Positions 45,646 through 46,627 of a stretch of DNA of 46,627 nt are shown here, piece by piece. The DNA lies in NCBI RefSeq assembly GCF_002777915.1, contig NZ_NJGE01000001.1, positions 1 to 46,627 of the forward strand. The letters are read 5' to 3'. The notes beneath the pieces are model-generated. The model was not told the origin of the DNA, did no database searches, and saw only the letters and a list, made by a program, of their open reading frames with translations. The position numbers and the translations under genes were made by a program. The DNA comes from Bartonella tribocorum. GTDB taxonomy: Bacteria; Pseudomonadota; Alphaproteobacteria; Rhizobiales; Rhizobiaceae. Each line of letters begins with the position of its first letter. Position 1 is the stretch's first letter.

Positions 45646-46627
45646 TTATTTACCAACACAAAACTCTGAAAAAATAATATCAAGCAAATCCTCAACATCA
45701 ATATCTCCCGTAATTTTTCCAAGAAAATCACTTGCACAACGGAGATGTTCTGCACGTAAACTGAGATCAAGAGAATAATAATTGAGAGAATTTTCAATCT
45801 CCTCAACAGCTTCCTTTAATAATTGAAGTTGTCTTTTACGCGCCGGAACAAGATTCCCAATTTCAGAAGCACGATGATGACAAAATTCTTCAAGTTCTTT
45901 GATAAAACAATCAAAATTTAAACCCGTTAATGCAGAAAATTGTATGGACCAGCATGGATCATTTTTCTCATAAAGATCAAGCTTATTACCAACACGCCAT
46001 ATTTCAGCCGATGTTTCTGGTAAATCAATTTTCTCAGGATTTCCTATATCATAAACCAAAATAACCAAATCAGCTTCTCTAACATGCTGTTTAGCAACTT
46101 CTATTCCCAATTGTTCTATTTTATTTTCTGTTTTTCTAAAACCAGCAGTATCCGTTAAAAAAATAGGTAAACCGCCAAAAACAAGTCTCATTTCTAAAGC
46201 ATCACGGGTTGTCCCTGCTTCTTCTGTCACAATAGAAACAGATCTCCCTGCAAGACGATTCATAATACTTGATTTTCCAGAATTTGGAGCACCCGCAATA
46301 ACAATTTTTAATCCATCACGCAAAATACTGGCACGTTCTCCTTCAAGAATATGTTCTCGAAGAGAAGTACAAAGATCTTCCACATCTTTCCAAATTTTAT
46401 CAGATATTGCATTGGGAATATCTGCTTCATCGACAAAATCAAGTTCTGCTTCAATAAAAGCACGTGCCCTCATAAGCTTTTGGCGCCAATCACGATAAAG
46501 TTTTGTTAAATGTCCACTTGCCCCCATAACCGCTAAACGCCGTTGGCTTTCTGTTTCTGCTTCTATTAAATCAGCAAGACCTTCTGCTTGAACAAGATCT
46601 AATTTTCCCTCCATAAATGCACGACGT
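45646..46627 (-). CDS. mnmE: tRNA modification GTPase MnmE (partial, 5' end outside window)
   Basis: MnmE is the GTPase partner of MnmG. About 326 C-terminal codons are visible; the frame stays open to the window edge as R-R-A-F-M-E-G, a conserved internal block of the family, so the Met near 46614 is not the start. The G domain shows GAPNSGKSSIMNRLAG, TTRDALE, DTAGFRKT and NKLD. The protein ends in FCVGK, the C-terminal Cys-bearing tail needed for modification (usually C-I-G-K; here Ile is Val). The THF-binding N-terminal domain lies beyond the window. Confidence 0.96.
   Translation of the reverse strand, partial: RRAFMEGKLDLVQAEGLADLIEAETESQRRLAVMGASGHLTKLYRDWRQKLMRARAFIEAELDFVDEADIPNAISDKIWKDVEDLCTSLREHILEGERASILRDGLKIVIAGAPNSGKSSIMNRLAGRSVSIVTEEAGTTRDALEMRLVFGGLPIFLTDTAGFRKTENKIEQLGIEVAKQHVREADLVILVYDIGNPEKIDLPETSAEIWRVGNKLDLYEKNDPCWSIQFSALTGLNFDCFIKELEEFCHHRASEIGNLVPARKRQLQLLKEAVEEIENSLNYYSLDLSLRAEHLRCASDFLGKITGDIDVEDLLDIIFSEFCVGK

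Overview
The window is a 46.6 kb piece of an AT-rich alphaproteobacterial chromosome, almost certainly Bartonella (order Hyphomicrobiales). This rests on gene order (mdh-sucC-sucD-sucA-sucB-lpdA; dapF-mtaB-ftsY-yciB; mnmE-mnmG-rsmG-parA-parB; aroK-aroB divergent from xerD-accA), on Brucella/Bartonella surface families (an Omp19-type lipoprotein, a BA14K protein), and on wide, decayed intergenic regions. The species cannot be named from sequence alone. No transposase, phage module or CRISPR array was found.

Layout. 1-938: gene-poor, with two doubtful small minus-strand ORFs. 939-6028: thiD, plsC, a D,D-carboxypeptidase gene and a CobW/G3E GTPase gene, separated by copies of a degenerate dispersed repeat. 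6918-9682 (minus): YafK-like L,D-transpeptidase lipoprotein, accA, xerD. 9937-11675 (plus): aroK-aroB. 11736-12040: a tRNA-Arg(CCU) gene split in the anticodon loop by a 228-nt group I intron. 12079-12872: two tandem MliC-type lysozyme inhibitor genes. 12889-18940 (minus): a six-gene Mrp/Pha cation-proton antiporter operon with fused A and B subunits. 19174-22221: a BA14K gene and, divergently, a two-gene carboxyspermidine/carboxynorspermidine polyamine operon. 23480-32481 (minus): the TCA block mdh-sucC-sucD-sucA-sucB-lpdA, with zapE and an omp19-like gene upstream. 34835-39739 (plus): dapF-mtaB-ftsY-yciB-gloB. 39742-41258: two paralogous small secreted proteins of unknown function. 41283-46627 (minus): parB-parA-rsmG-mnmG-mnmE, the chromosome-partitioning cluster that usually lies near oriC; mnmE runs off the window end.

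How the parts fit. The right end is a partition locus with its own centromere sites. Three near-perfect ParB sites (parS) lie within 2 kb of parAB, one inside rsmG, and a fourth near-perfect site lies about 8 kb away inside dapF. Both coding sites translate to Val-Ser-Arg-Glu. Envelope genes are frequent (PlsC, D,D-carboxypeptidase, L,D-transpeptidase, AccA, Omp19-like inhibitor, two lysozyme inhibitors, BA14K, two secreted paralogs), which suits a bacterium living in blood and arthropod gut. Central metabolism is represented by a nearly contiguous 2-oxoglutarate-to-oxaloacetate gene set.

Most notable: (1) the intron-split tRNA-Arg(CCU), easily missed by standard tRNA finders; (2) parS sites embedded in rsmG and dapF; (3) a five-copy decaying intergenic repeat family, two copies flanking the cobW-like gene in inverted orientation; (4) a tandem duplication of a secreted protein gene whose second copy still carries the 3' end of gloB.
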